From positions 186,001-250,000 of the forward strand of contig NZ_JBHSLA010000004.1 in NCBI RefSeq assembly GCF_042657385.1: 64,000 bases of DNA. Direction: 5' to 3'. The notes beneath the pieces were generated by a model, which made no database searches, was not told where the DNA came from, and saw only the letters and a program-made list of their open reading frames with translations. Position numbers and translations under genes: made by a program. Origin of the DNA: Algorimicrobium hallyeonense (GTDB lineage Bacteria > Bacteroidota > Bacteroidia > Flavobacteriales > Flavobacteriaceae). Of this stretch, positions 8,792-19,260 are shown in pieces; position 1 is the first letter of the stretch, and each line of letters begins with the position of its first letter.

Positions 8792-9655
8792 ATGAAAACT
8801 ATTCATTCGCTCTTATTGTGCTCATTAACAGTTTTACTTGTGTTTTCATGCGATTCCGATGATGAGACCACTCAAGGCTCAAATTTAAACGCCGCAGCCT
8901 ATTACGAAAAATTAAATGTTTCTTACGGAAATAGTATTCATCAAAAATTTGACATGTACCTTCCAGCAAATAGAACTCTAGATACCAATGTTATGATTTT
9001 GGTACACGGAGGCGGTTGGAGTGCAGGTGACAAAAGTGACATGAATGGTTTTAGAGATTTTATTAAAAATGAATTTCCAAACATGGGCATTGTAAACATG
9101 AATTACCGCTTAGCCGACGCCAACAATCAGCCATACCCGATGCAAATTAATGATATTACAGCTGTAATTAATTATTTAAAAAATGAACGCGAATTTTATG
9201 TTATTGATAATGATTTTGCGTTTATAGGCGTAAGTGCTGGCGCACATTTAGCATTATTATGGAGCTATGCCTTTGATACTGGTTCTGATATAGATATGGT
9301 TTGCAGCATTGTTGGACCTACCAATTTAGCGGATCCCGCATATTTGAACAATACGAATCCTGAATTACAAGCGCTTTTAGAACTTTATGGTCTTGATGCC
9401 TCTATAGAATTTCTAGAAGAAGCAAGCCCATATCATCGTGCCACAGCTTCTGCACCGCCGACCATATTGCTTTATGGGGGAATGGACCCACTAATTCCCG
9501 TGTCACAAGGAACCGATATGCATGCGAAGTTGGATAATTTAGGTGTTACCAATGAATTCACCCTATACCCAAATGCAGGTCATGGCTGGATTGGTCTTGA
9601 ATTGTTAGATTCCACTATTAAACTAAAAGCCTTTATGCAAACACATTTTGATTAG
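8792..9655 (+). CDS. Alpha/beta hydrolase lipoprotein (esterase-like)
   Basis: A 287-residue surface or periplasmic lipoprotein with the signal ending LVFSC. It has an alpha/beta hydrolase fold of the BD-FAE/HSL-like type. The oxyanion-hole motif is HGGGW (near residue 73), the nucleophile elbow GVSAGAHL (Ser near 149), and the acid and His are in GGMDPLIP and NAGHGW. All catalytic residues are present, so it should be an active carboxylesterase, perhaps on acetylated or feruloylated sugars. The substrate is unknown. It converges on the helicase gene with a 5-bp gap. Confidence 0.88.
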   Translation: MKTIHSLLLCSLTVLLVFSCDSDDETTQGSNLNAAAYYEKLNVSYGNSIHQKFDMYLPANRTLDTNVMILVHGGGWSAGDKSDMNGFRDFIKNEFPNMGIVNMNYRLADANNQPYPMQINDITAVINYLKNEREFYVIDNDFAFIGVSAGAHLALLWSYAFDTGSDIDMVCSIVGPTNLADPAYLNNTNPELQALLELYGLDASIEFLEEASPYHRATASAPPTILLYGGMDPLIPVSQGTDMHAKLDNLGVTNEFTLYPNAGHGWIGLELLDSTIKLKAFMQTHFD

Positions 9656-9660
9656 CACTT

Positions 9661-11994
9661 TTATCCAATCACTTCTAATTTAGCAAAGCGTAATAATAAC
9701 TTTTTAACACCACCATTGTTAAATTTTATTTCCGCTTTTGTGTCCCCTCCGGCGCCTTCAATTTTTAAAACTTCGCCTTTACCAAAACGCAAATGTTCTA
9801 CCATATTTCCTACGGCTAATTTACCATCAAATAGATTCGTATTCCCTTTGGTTTGACTTACCGGCTTTAAATTTTTAGAAGTCGGCAATTCCTTCTTCAC
9901 CACTTTAGAAACGGGTGCACCTTTCTTTTTAAAAGTAGGTTGAACTGGTTTTTTAAAACGCACTTTATTGGGTTCCGGATCGCCAAAAATATCAGCATCT
10001 AGCATCGGGTTAAATCGGCGTTCTTCAATTGGTGTTATAATATCTAAATACTGCTCGTCTATTTCTTCAATAAAGCGACTTGGGTCTGAATCAATCAGTT
10101 TTCCCCAACGGTAACGGGATAAAGCATAGGTTAAATAGGCTTGTTTTTCAGCACGGGTTAAAGCAACATAAAACAAACGACGCTCCTCCTCCAACTCACT
10201 TCTCGTTCCCATACTCATGGCTGACGGAAATAAATCTTCCTCCAAACCAACTATATATACATACGGAAATTCCAAGCCTTTTGCCAAGTGAATAGTCATT
10301 AAAGCTACGTGATCGGCATCGCCTTTATCCGCATCTAAATCGGTAGCCAGAGCCACATCTTCTAAAAACTCTGCTAATGACGCCGTGGCATCTGCAATTT
10401 CTTTTTGCCCTTCAACAAAATCTTTAATACCATTTAATAGTTCTTCAATATTTTCCATTCTAGCAACACCTTCAGGCGTGCTATCTTTATTTAATTCACG
10501 AATTAAACCACTAGCTTTGGTTACATGTTCCGCCAGATCAAAGGCATTGGCGGTTTGATTCATAACCTGAAAACTCTCAATAAGCGTTGTAAAATCTCGT
10601 AATTTATTACGTGCTCCCGAGTTGATATTTACATCTACTTTATCAATGTTTTGAAGGACTTCAAAAATGGTTTTACCGTACCCATTTGCTGCCACAACCA
10701 ATCTATCCATAGTTGTTTGCCCAATACCACGAGTCGGATAATTAATAACACGTTTTAAAGCCTCCTCATCAGCTGGGTTAATAATTAAACGTAAGTAAGA
10801 CAGGACATCCTTAATTTCCTTTCGCTGATAAAATGATAAACCACCATAAATACGATACGGAATATCTCGCTTTCTTAAGGCATCTTCAATAGAACGGGAT
10901 TGCGCATTAGTTCTATACAAAACAGCAAAATCGCTATTTGGCAATTGATTTTGCATTTTGTTTTCAAAAATAGAACTCGCTACAAAACGCCCTTCATCAC
11001 CATCGGTTAACGAACGGTTGACTTTTATTTTAGCACCTTCATCATTGGCCGTCCAAACTATTTTATCAAGCTTGGTTTGGTTTTTATCAATGATGGAATT
11101 CGCGGCATTTACAATATTTTTTGTAGAACGGTAATTCTGCTCCAAACGAAAGAGCTTCACATCCTCATAATCCTTTTGGAAGTTTAAAATATTATTAATG
11201 TTAGCGCCTCGGAAGGCATAGATACTTTGGGCATCATCCCCTACCACACAGATGTTCTGAAAACGATCTGATAAGGCACGAACAATTAAATACTGCGAGT
11301 GGTTGGTATCCTGATACTCATCCACCAAAATGTAGCGGAATTTATCTTGATATTTTGCTAATACTTCGGGGAAACGCGTAAGCAATTCGTTGGTTTTTAA
11401 TAGTAAATCATCAAAATCCATAACACCTGCTTTAAAACAGCGATCCACGTAATTTTTATAAATTTCGCCTAATCGTGGACGTCTAGCCATTTTATCAGCT
11501 TCCATTAATTCTGGATTCTGAAAATAGGCTTTTACAGTTATTAAGCTGTTTTTGTATGATGAAATTCGGGAACGAATCTGTTTGGTTTTATAGATTTCCT
11601 TATCCAAATTCATTTCTTTAATTATAGACGCAATTAACCTATCAGAATCTTGGGTGTCATAAATGGTGAAATTGCTTGGATAGCCCAATTTATCGGCTTC
11701 AAAACGCAAAATTTTAGCAAAAACGGAGTGGAAAGTTCCCATCCAAAGGTTTTTTGCTTCACTTTCACCAACAATAGTTGCAATACGCGCTTTCATTTCA
11801 CGTGCTGCTTTGTTAGTAAATGTTAATGATAGGATATTAAAGGCATCCACACCTTGACTCATGAGGTACGCAATACGATACGTCAAGACACGTGTTTTGC
11901 CAGAACCAGCTCCTGCAATAACAATCATCGGTCCATCTTTCTGCAATGTTGGCGCAAGTTGCGCTTCATTTAACTGGCTTAAATACTTCTCCAA
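9661..11994 (-). CDS. UvrD/PcrA-type superfamily 1A DNA helicase
   Basis: A 777-residue 3'-5' DNA helicase for repair and replication restart. The Q motif is at the N-terminus (LNEAQLAP). Walker A is GAGSGKT (near 28-34), motif II VDEYQDTNHSQY, motif III GDDAQSIYAFRGA, motif V MTIHLAKGLEF and motif VI YVALTRAEK. The C-terminal 110 residues form a lysine-rich linker and a small basic domain ending GNMVEHLRFGKGEVL, as in PcrA proteins that contact RNA polymerase. Length and motifs are intact. Confidence 0.95.
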   Translation of the reverse strand: MEKYLSQLNEAQLAPTLQKDGPMIVIAGAGSGKTRVLTYRIAYLMSQGVDAFNILSLTFTNKAAREMKARIATIVGESEAKNLWMGTFHSVFAKILRFEADKLGYPSNFTIYDTQDSDRLIASIIKEMNLDKEIYKTKQIRSRISSYKNSLITVKAYFQNPELMEADKMARRPRLGEIYKNYVDRCFKAGVMDFDDLLLKTNELLTRFPEVLAKYQDKFRYILVDEYQDTNHSQYLIVRALSDRFQNICVVGDDAQSIYAFRGANINNILNFQKDYEDVKLFRLEQNYRSTKNIVNAANSIIDKNQTKLDKIVWTANDEGAKIKVNRSLTDGDEGRFVASSIFENKMQNQLPNSDFAVLYRTNAQSRSIEDALRKRDIPYRIYGGLSFYQRKEIKDVLSYLRLIINPADEEALKRVINYPTRGIGQTTMDRLVVAANGYGKTIFEVLQNIDKVDVNINSGARNKLRDFTTLIESFQVMNQTANAFDLAEHVTKASGLIRELNKDSTPEGVARMENIEELLNGIKDFVEGQKEIADATASLAEFLEDVALATDLDADKGDADHVALMTIHLAKGLEFPYVYIVGLEEDLFPSAMSMGTRSELEEERRLFYVALTRAEKQAYLTYALSRYRWGKLIDSDPSRFIEEIDEQYLDIITPIEERRFNPMLDADIFGDPEPNKVRFKKPVQPTFKKKGAPVSKVVKKELPTSKNLKPVSQTKGNTNLFDGKLAVGNMVEHLRFGKGEVLKIEGAGGDTKAEIKFNNGGVKKLLLRFAKLEVIG

Positions 11995-12095
11995 ACTTCT
12001 ATAATTTTTAAAGTGTGAAAATAACCAATGTTAGCCGTTTAGGCCGTCGGTTTTATGAATAATTATAAACAATTTAATCAGAAAAATTGAGGATT

Positions 12096-13655
12096 CTATT
12101 CAAACGTCATAGCTTTAAGTAATCCAGCTCGCGTATTAATCCAGATATAATTAAAAACCGATTGGTTTTTGTTTCTTTCAATACCTTGCTTGGTAACTTC
12201 TTTAAAATGAGATTCGCGATTATTACTATTTTTGGAAACAAAAATGTTTACTACATCGGATAAAAACGTATTCTTTTCTTTACCACCTTCTTGCAGTACA
12301 ACCACATCAAAATTTTGATATTTTGTTTTGAAATCAATTTGTGAGATATTGTCATTACCATCAATAGTTAGATAGGTTTTTTCTAATTCACCTTCCAAAC
12401 GCACATTTAAATTGGGTTGTAAAAATGTATTTAAATACGATGCTTTCAATAAATCTATTTCTGCCTGGAATAGAAATCTATCTTGAATATTATTCACATC
12501 AAACTCCCAATTAGCATGCAATGGCGCATGATCCATAAATTGCGTTTTTATATCCAATGTTGTTTTTGTTGGCGACACATACGTATTACTCACGTTTTTT
12601 ATTGTGGCATGAAAATCATTAAAATTAACCGTTCCGGCTTGACGATCTGCTTTTACCTTTTCGGAATAACTAATTTTGGTATCCACAATTATAACCTCAT
12701 CAATAGCTAAATCAAACTTTAAATCTCGTAGCATTTTGCTGTAAAGTGGTTTGATACTCATATCATCAGCTACCAATTTATCACGATATATGTCTGCATC
12801 AATTTCTGTTATTAACACCTGCGGACTTTTAATTTGAAGGATGGAGTCCTGACGAAAACCATAATTAAAATCCTTTAGTTGAAATGATTTTATGGTTACA
12901 TCATAATGATCGCGCTCTACTTTTATAACGCGAGACAATTCTTTTTTGGAATAGTTAGTTTTTATTGAAACATCTTGCAAATTAATTTGTTCCTTTTGAA
13001 TACTAGATTTTCCTGTTCTTAAATCATCATATTCACCCATTTTAAAAAACAAATTATCAAAAATTAGGTTTAAATTTTCATACGCTATTGGGATTTTTTG
13101 ATGTTTCGTTTTTTCGTCAAAACGAATATTCTCCAGTGAAAATTGAGTGTTTTTCACTTGTAGCATTAAGGAATCTGTTGACACATCATGAATTTGAATG
13201 CTTCCGTTTTCTATATTAAAATCATCCAACTTCACGATCTTATTAAACGGTTTGTTAGATTTCGATTTATATGCAGACTTTTGGACTTTCGGGTTGTGGT
13301 TATATACAACATGAGGACTTTCTAATTTTAAATCCGAAACATGAATGGTATTATTCATGATATAGTTCCAATAACCAACATCTTCCACCAATAATTGTTT
13401 TAGTTTCAGTGTTAGTAAAGTATCATTGGTTGTTTCGCCTATTCTAGAAAATTTAAGCGCATCGACTTCCAAGCTACCCGTAAAAATGTTCACACGTAAA
13501 TCTGAATACGTGACGCTCATGGTTTTAGGAAGTTCGTTTTCAAGAAAACTTGTTAGTTTATTTTGCACAAACCACTGTACAACAAACAACAGTATGAAAA
13601 AACCAATAATTATTCCGAGTCCTATTTTTAACCACTTTTTTCCAGATTTACCCAT
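12096..13655 (-). CDS. AsmA/DUF748-like inner-membrane-anchored protein
   Basis: A 519-residue protein with one N-terminal membrane helix (about residues 9-30). It is followed by a long, beta-rich periplasmic region of repeating amphipathic strands, as in AsmA/TamB/DUF748 proteins, which bridge the envelope and are linked to phospholipid transport. An early segment NIFTGSLEVDALKFSR fits the AsmA-type N-terminus. There are no catalytic motifs. The function is inferred from fold-like features only. It is transcribed divergently from the GltB-like gene 62 bp away. Confidence 0.6.
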   Translation of the reverse strand: MGKSGKKWLKIGLGIIIGFFILLFVVQWFVQNKLTSFLENELPKTMSVTYSDLRVNIFTGSLEVDALKFSRIGETTNDTLLTLKLKQLLVEDVGYWNYIMNNTIHVSDLKLESPHVVYNHNPKVQKSAYKSKSNKPFNKIVKLDDFNIENGSIQIHDVSTDSLMLQVKNTQFSLENIRFDEKTKHQKIPIAYENLNLIFDNLFFKMGEYDDLRTGKSSIQKEQINLQDVSIKTNYSKKELSRVIKVERDHYDVTIKSFQLKDFNYGFRQDSILQIKSPQVLITEIDADIYRDKLVADDMSIKPLYSKMLRDLKFDLAIDEVIIVDTKISYSEKVKADRQAGTVNFNDFHATIKNVSNTYVSPTKTTLDIKTQFMDHAPLHANWEFDVNNIQDRFLFQAEIDLLKASYLNTFLQPNLNVRLEGELEKTYLTIDGNDNISQIDFKTKYQNFDVVVLQEGGKEKNTFLSDVVNIFVSKNSNNRESHFKEVTKQGIERNKNQSVFNYIWINTRAGLLKAMTFE

Positions 13656-13717
13656 TTTATAAAGATATCTAATTTTTCAGATTAATTTTAAATATCTTTA
13701 CGTAAAAATTTTACTCT

Positions 13718-15277
13718 ATGAATGCTTTCCTTGATTTTTTAGGCGACATATCTTGGTGGATGTGGATTCTTATTGCGTTAATTTTAGTTGCTATTCGCGA
13801 TGTGTTTTTTCAAAGACGACACACCATTAGCCATAACTTTCCAATAGTGGGTCACTTCCGTTATATGTTGGAAAAAATTGGACCAGAATTAAGACAATAT
13901 TTAGTTGCCAATAACCGCGAGGAACTTCCTTTTAACCGAATTGAGCGGAGCTGGATTTACGCCTCGGCAAAAAAACAAAATAACTACGAGGGCTTTGGAA
14001 CCGATAGAGATATTTATGCACATCAGCATATTTTTATCAATAATGCTATGATGCCTTTTAAAATTCCAGAAAATCATCCCCATACTATAGACCCTACGTT
14101 TTTACCTTGTGCCAAAGTAATGGGGCTTTATAACAACCGAAGAAAACCTTATAGGCCAGCTTCTGTTATTAATGTAAGCGCCATGAGTTTTGGGTCTTTA
14201 TCAGCCAAGGCTGTAGAATCCATGAATAAAGGTGTAAAAATGGCTGACGCTTATCATAACACTGGTGAAGGTGGATTGTCTCCATACCATTCACATGGTG
14301 GGGATGTTGTCTTTCACTTTGGAACGGGTTATTTTGGCGTCCGAAGTGATGATGGTACGTTTTCGATGGAGAAGTTAATAGCCTTGGTTGAAAAGAATCC
14401 ATTTGTAAAAGCTATTGAAATTAAGCTGTCCCAAGGTGCTAAACCTGGAAAAGGTGGCGTATTACCAGGTGCAAAAATAACGCAAGAAATATCAGATATA
14501 AGACATGTACCATTAGGTAAAGACGTGTTATCTCCTCCTACGCACTCTGCCTTTTCAAATGTTCCGGAAATGATGGTTTTTATAGAACAAATTGCCGAAG
14601 CAACCGGATTACCTGTTGGAATTAAAGCGGCTATTGGAAAATTAGAGCAATGGGAAGAGTTGGCCGATATTATGGTTAAAACTGGTAAAGGCCCAGACTT
14701 TATAACGGTAGATGGTGGCGAAGGTGGAACTGGTGCAGCACCTCCAAGTTTTGCAGATCACGTATCCTTACCTTGGGTTTTTGGTTTTAGTGATTTATAT
14801 AAAGTGTTTAAAAATAGAAACTTGACAGAACGTATTGTTTTTGTTGGTAGTGGAAAGTTAGGTTTTCCAGCTAAAGCCGCTATGGCATTTGCCATGGGAG
14901 CCGACTGTATTAATGTTGCCCGTGAAGCCATGATGAGTATTGGTTGTATTCAGGCGCAAGTTTGCCATACCAATCGTTGTCCTGCTGGAGTGGCTACACA
15001 AAATAAATGGCTGCAAAGCGGTATTGATCCAACATTAAAATCTGAAAGATTAGCGCAGTATTTTAAAACCTTTAGAAAGGAATTTATTGAAATTACACAC
15101 GCTGCAGGATATGAACATCCATGCCAGTTTAAAATGAGTGATGTAGCTGTAAATGTAGACGACCAAACGCTTACTAAAGAATTAGACAGAACCTATATGT
15201 ACAACAAAACGGTTGTCCCGTTTAAAAGTGTTCAAGACTTGAAAGATTGTCAATATCTAGGTGGCTTTAAAGCCTAA
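13718..15277 (+). CDS. FMN-binding glutamate synthase-family protein (GltB-like)
   Basis: A 519-residue protein resembling the central FMN/synthase domain of glutamate synthase, without the glutaminase domain. One membrane helix lies at the N-terminus (about 10-30). The TIM-barrel follows, with ISAMSFGSLS-like ISV/SAMSFGSLSAKAV, GEGGLSP, KLSQGAKPGKGG and the flavin-site segment TVDGGEGGTGAAP. The Fe-S cysteines are in QVCHTNRCPAGVATQ. The family is found alone in many bacteria and its natural substrate is not established. It converges with the LytTR gene, with a 4-nt overlap of the 3' ends. Confidence 0.88.
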   Translation: MNAFLDFLGDISWWMWILIALILVAIRDVFFQRRHTISHNFPIVGHFRYMLEKIGPELRQYLVANNREELPFNRIERSWIYASAKKQNNYEGFGTDRDIYAHQHIFINNAMMPFKIPENHPHTIDPTFLPCAKVMGLYNNRRKPYRPASVINVSAMSFGSLSAKAVESMNKGVKMADAYHNTGEGGLSPYHSHGGDVVFHFGTGYFGVRSDDGTFSMEKLIALVEKNPFVKAIEIKLSQGAKPGKGGVLPGAKITQEISDIRHVPLGKDVLSPPTHSAFSNVPEMMVFIEQIAEATGLPVGIKAAIGKLEQWEELADIMVKTGKGPDFITVDGGEGGTGAAPPSFADHVSLPWVFGFSDLYKVFKNRNLTERIVFVGSGKLGFPAKAAMAFAMGADCINVAREAMMSIGCIQAQVCHTNRCPAGVATQNKWLQSGIDPTLKSERLAQYFKTFRKEFIEITHAAGYEHPCQFKMSDVAVNVDDQTLTKELDRTYMYNKTVVPFKSVQDLKDCQYLGGFKA

Positions 15278-16014
15278 TTAAATAAATTTAGAAAGGCTTT
15301 TTTGTTTGTTTTAGATATGGGTACTCGGTATTCATTGTCTAAAACTAGATAGCCTTCATTTTCAAAATGACGTACTTTTCCTAAATTTATAATATGCGAT
15401 TTATGACATTTAAAAAATTTAGCACTTAATAGTTTTTCAAACTTCCCCAAATTATAAGAACTTGTTATGGTTACACCATTTATAATATGAATTTTGGTAT
15501 AACCATCATAACCTTCTAAATGAAGAACCTCTTCCTGTGGTATAAAAGAAATCCCCTTTTGGGTTGGAATGATGACTTTATTATTTTTAGAAATATTCTC
15601 TTCTAACAGATTCACTAATTTTAAATTATTGGCACTTTCATTCTTCAATTTAATAACATCCAGAGCTTTATTGATGGCAATAACCAAATCGTCATTATCT
15701 ATAGGTTTCAGCACATAATCAATGGCCGATTTTTTAAAAGCTTCAATAGCATACTCACTATACGCCGTAACAAAAATGACTTGAAAATTAACAGCTGTAA
15801 GTTTTGAAAGTAATTCAAAGCCATTTATTCTCGGCATTTGAATATCTAAAAACAGCATACTAACCTCTTGTTTTTCTAATGCAACGATAGCATCTTCCGG
15901 TTTTTGATAAGCGCCTAGAATTTGAATTTCCGGAAACAAATTTTCAATTTTTTTCTGTAATCCTTTGAGGTTTGAAATTTCATCATCGACTAATATGGCT
16001 GTTATGTTTTTCAT
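15274..16014 (-). CDS. LytTR-type response regulator
   Basis: A 246-residue regulator. The receiver domain (1-120) has the acidic pair DDE near residue 10, the phospho-accepting Asp in LFLDIQMPR (near 57), the switch Thr in FVTAYS and the Lys in YVLKPID. A LytTR DNA-binding domain follows (about 145-246), with KCHKSHIINLGKV. It overlaps the sensor kinase gene by 4 nt (ATGA), so the pair is translationally coupled. The target genes are unknown. Confidence 0.92.
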   Translation of the reverse strand: MKNITAILVDDEISNLKGLQKKIENLFPEIQILGAYQKPEDAIVALEKQEVSMLFLDIQMPRINGFELLSKLTAVNFQVIFVTAYSEYAIEAFKKSAIDYVLKPIDNDDLVIAINKALDVIKLKNESANNLKLVNLLEENISKNNKVIIPTQKGISFIPQEEVLHLEGYDGYTKIHIINGVTITSSYNLGKFEKLLSAKFFKCHKSHIINLGKVRHFENEGYLVLDNEYRVPISKTNKKAFLNLFN

Positions 16015-18956
16015 TTTTGTTTTTTAGTAATTATAAACACTGACTTGTTGCCTTTGTTTATACTATTTGGATTTAACTCTTCAGCATTATAGTCTATTTC
16101 CCATTTTTCAGAATAATTTAAAAAATGCAATCTATCGTGCAACACATTAGATGATTTTACATCATCACTTTGTCTGTTATTGGTATTTGCAAAACCTACA
16201 CCATCATCTATAATTTCTACTTTAAAGGTGCGTTGCTCTATGTCTATAAAATTCAAGGTAACTAAACCATTTTCTAACTTATTAAAAATTCCATGATTTA
16301 CGGCGTTTTCAACAATTGGCTGTAATAACATGGTTGGGATTTTAGTGTTTTTTGTATCTAAATCAGAATCTACATGGATGGTGAAATCTAATTTTTCTTT
16401 AAATCGCAATTTTTCAATTTCTAAATAGTTTTGAAGCAAACTAACTTCTGTTTCTAATGATATTTCGTTTTCTTTAGAAAGCTCAAAGAATTGTCTGATT
16501 AGTTTTGAAAATTTCACCAAATACAATTCTGATTTTTCAAAGTCATTCTCTCCAATATAATATTGAATTGCCGACAAGGAATTGAACACAAAATGTGGAT
16601 TCATTTGGGAGCGTAATGCTTTAAGTTGAAGTTCGGACAGGCGTTTATCTTCAAATATTTTCTGATGCTTTTTAAATTGGGAACGTCTTACAAAATGTCT
16701 TGAGATTAAGACTACTAGAAAAATGCCAAACAACACCAAGACTGCCTTAAACCAGAATTTCTGCCACCACAAAGGCTTAATAATAAATCTAACTTGATCA
16801 GTAAACCCTTGAGTCTCTATAAAAAGCGTGTAGCTATCTGGTTGAAGATTATTGAAATTTAGATTATTAATTGTGGTTTGAGTCCAATCCTTATGAATGG
16901 GTTCTAGTTTGTAGTTAAAGGAAAAATTCTTCTGTGTTTCTGCAAAATTAATATTAGAAATTTTAAAGTTTAGGTTACCATTGTCTTCATATTTAAATAC
17001 CGAATTACTGGCTGTAATAGGCTGACTATTAAACAGGGCATTCTCAATATAAACATCTAATAATTGGGACCTCTGCTTTATGTTTATTGGCAAAATAGCA
17101 ATTCCGTTATTAGTAACTACCATAAGGTTCTCTTGATTAACAATAACATTGTTAACACTGTTAGATGGTAACCCACTCACTTTATCTATGAGCATTTGAA
17201 AAACAAATTCATCATTTATTTTTGTGTATTTTAATACACCCGACTCGGTAGCTAACCAAATAGTATTGTTTTCAATATAAGCGTTATTTACAATTAGAAA
17301 CTCTGACTTTGGTAGCTGCTTAATGGCTTCTAAATCTGTAAGATAGGAACCAAACCCATCTGTATTTAACAAAATCTCTGTTTCTGAAACTTTATTGATA
17401 CTTAATATGGATTGATTAAACTCCTGATTATTAAACAAAATAGAAGAAAACACATTGTTTTTAAATTCCTTTAATCCGCTGGATGTAGCTACTAAAAATT
17501 TATCATTGAATATTAACAATTCATTAATCCCACTTTGGAGATATTCTACCTCAACACTAAATTTATTTGGATTAATTTTATTGATTCCTAAAGAGAATTG
17601 TCCAAACAAATAATCGTTATAAAAAACAAGTTGACGAGCCTTATCGTTCATAAAATAAACCGTGTCCTGCACATGAACATCTTTAATTATATTTTCTTTC
17701 ACCGTTTTAACATGACGACTAGACATGTAAAACTCGGTATCCAACTCATCTATATAAGTCGCATTAAATAGATATTCATCTTCGTCTATAAACGGTGAAA
17801 ATTCATTTTTGGATTGGTTAAGTTTATAAAAGCCTTTATTAAAAACATTAGCTATAATTTTATCATTTACCTTCTTGATATTATTTACTTTCTCGCCTGT
17901 TAAACAATATTTTATATTTTGTTTTTCTATGGGTAAATAATAAATACCATCTGTAAAAGTGCTTATCCAAATAGACCCTGTTTTATCTATAAGCGCAAAG
18001 TGGGCTTTTAAATGTTCAGGTATATAGTACGTATTTTTAATGTGAAAATCAGCATCTAAAACACCAACAAATCCGTTTCCAGAGATCTGGATTTTATTGT
18101 TTACTATATTTATCCTTACGTGTTTAGATTGCTCTAATGCTAATTCATCCTTAAAATTCCGATTATATAGTTTTAACGTATTTAAATTAAGAATGGAATA
18201 CTGTTTATCATTTACCCAATAAAATAAACTATCTGTGATTTGACCTCTTTTATGAATCCTGTTTAAAACATTTTTAAAGTCATAGCTTTCAATAGTTTTA
18301 TTGTTTTTATCTTGAACAAAAACAGAGTCCAATAATTCGGTTGTTTTAAAACTAGCAATAGTAGGATGGTTAATAAAGCTATTGGCAGCAATAGAATCTC
18401 CTAATCGATACTTCATTAAAAGCTTCCACCTTTCATCTTTTAAAACATGAAATGTATTAGAACTTGTTAAGAAAATTTTATTACCTACTTGACTTGAAAA
18501 AATAGGATTAAAAATTTCGCCTTTTTGCTCACTTTCAAAAGCAAAAACGCTATCATTTTCAATATATCCTAATTTGGATGATTTAGAAAGGTACCATATT
18601 TTACCGTCTGGGGTTGGAAAAACTTCCCAAACATCGTTTGTTGCAAGCCCATCTTTAGTGGTAAATGTTTTTATAGTATTGCCATTATACTTTACCAATC
18701 CTTTATCTGTAGCAATCCATAAAAACCCTTTTTCATCTTGCGCTATTTTATAGATGTGGTTACTTGGTAAGCCGTCTTTTGTGGAGTAATTGGTGAATTG
18801 TTGCGCATATGCAAATGCATTTAGGAGAAGAAAAGCATACAGAAGATATTTCTTTTTGGTTACTCTTTTTGGCTTCTTAAATAAGATATACAATTCAGAA
18901 AAAAAACGCCATAACAAAATGAGAATTATGATGGTATGGCGTTTTTCATGTTTCAA
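16011..18956 (-). CDS. Two-component sensor kinase with ligand-binding propeller (LytS-type His_kinase)
   Basis: A sensor of up to 981 residues, partner of the LytTR regulator. A secretion signal (KKYLLYAFLLLNAFAYA) is followed by reg-propeller repeats such as GFLWIATDKGLVKYN and GSIWISTFTDGIYYL. Then come a Y_Y_Y-type domain (about 690-740), one membrane helix (about 745-765), a His_kinase domain with QMNPHFVFNSL (phospho-His) and an ATPase domain with IIDDGVGFAN. The start is doubtful: the first ATG at 18956 puts a terminator-like hairpin (18899-18946) inside the coding sequence and leaves a hydrophobic leader before the signal peptide. A TTG at 18893 would give a normal signal peptide. Confidence 0.88.
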   Translation of the reverse strand: MKHEKRHTIIILILLWRFFSELYILFKKPKRVTKKKYLLYAFLLLNAFAYAQQFTNYSTKDGLPSNHIYKIAQDEKGFLWIATDKGLVKYNGNTIKTFTTKDGLATNDVWEVFPTPDGKIWYLSKSSKLGYIENDSVFAFESEQKGEIFNPIFSSQVGNKIFLTSSNTFHVLKDERWKLLMKYRLGDSIAANSFINHPTIASFKTTELLDSVFVQDKNNKTIESYDFKNVLNRIHKRGQITDSLFYWVNDKQYSILNLNTLKLYNRNFKDELALEQSKHVRINIVNNKIQISGNGFVGVLDADFHIKNTYYIPEHLKAHFALIDKTGSIWISTFTDGIYYLPIEKQNIKYCLTGEKVNNIKKVNDKIIANVFNKGFYKLNQSKNEFSPFIDEDEYLFNATYIDELDTEFYMSSRHVKTVKENIIKDVHVQDTVYFMNDKARQLVFYNDYLFGQFSLGINKINPNKFSVEVEYLQSGINELLIFNDKFLVATSSGLKEFKNNVFSSILFNNQEFNQSILSINKVSETEILLNTDGFGSYLTDLEAIKQLPKSEFLIVNNAYIENNTIWLATESGVLKYTKINDEFVFQMLIDKVSGLPSNSVNNVIVNQENLMVVTNNGIAILPINIKQRSQLLDVYIENALFNSQPITASNSVFKYEDNGNLNFKISNINFAETQKNFSFNYKLEPIHKDWTQTTINNLNFNNLQPDSYTLFIETQGFTDQVRFIIKPLWWQKFWFKAVLVLFGIFLVVLISRHFVRRSQFKKHQKIFEDKRLSELQLKALRSQMNPHFVFNSLSAIQYYIGENDFEKSELYLVKFSKLIRQFFELSKENEISLETEVSLLQNYLEIEKLRFKEKLDFTIHVDSDLDTKNTKIPTMLLQPIVENAVNHGIFNKLENGLVTLNFIDIEQRTFKVEIIDDGVGFANTNNRQSDDVKSSNVLHDRLHFLNYSEKWEIDYNAEELNPNSINKGNKSVFIITKKQK
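18899..18946 (-). terminator. Terminator-like hairpin at the 5' end of the sensor kinase gene
   Basis: A perfect 12-bp stem (18902-18913 with 18935-18946) has a 21-nt loop and, on the minus strand, is followed by eight T residues. It lies across the apparent first codons of the kinase ORF. It may end upstream minus-strand transcription or act as a leader attenuator. Confidence 0.55.
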
Positions 18957-19260
18957 GGTTTCGTTTTTTATAAAAATAATGTAATCTTTTTTAAATTATT
19001 AATATGTAGCAACATCATTTTAATTAAAGATACATGTGTTTTTATCTGTAATATCTCCATGAAAACATACTATCCAGGTTTTTTCTGGTTTTCAATACCC
19101 CTTTTGCTACAAAAATTAAGGTAAAGAGTAAGGTTTTTAAAAAATTTTTTACTACTTATTTAAACAAACATAGTTTTTGTATTAGCGAAAAACAATTGCC
19201 GTTTAAACAAACCTGTATTTGTCGCAAGGAACTGTCTGTTGTATTTAACGATGATAAATT
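18957..19260. other. AT-rich gap without a convincing gene
   Basis: The 304-bp gap between the kinase and CPBP genes is AT-rich. A 62-codon plus-strand ORF here is low-complexity and hydrophobic and overlaps the kinase's 5' hairpin, so I do not call it. No RNA gene or repeat is visible. Confidence 0.5.

Noticed and set aside
18936..19124. 62-codon plus-strand frame beside the sensor kinase
   Set aside because: Hydrophobic low-complexity translation, overlapping the hairpin at the kinase 5' end.
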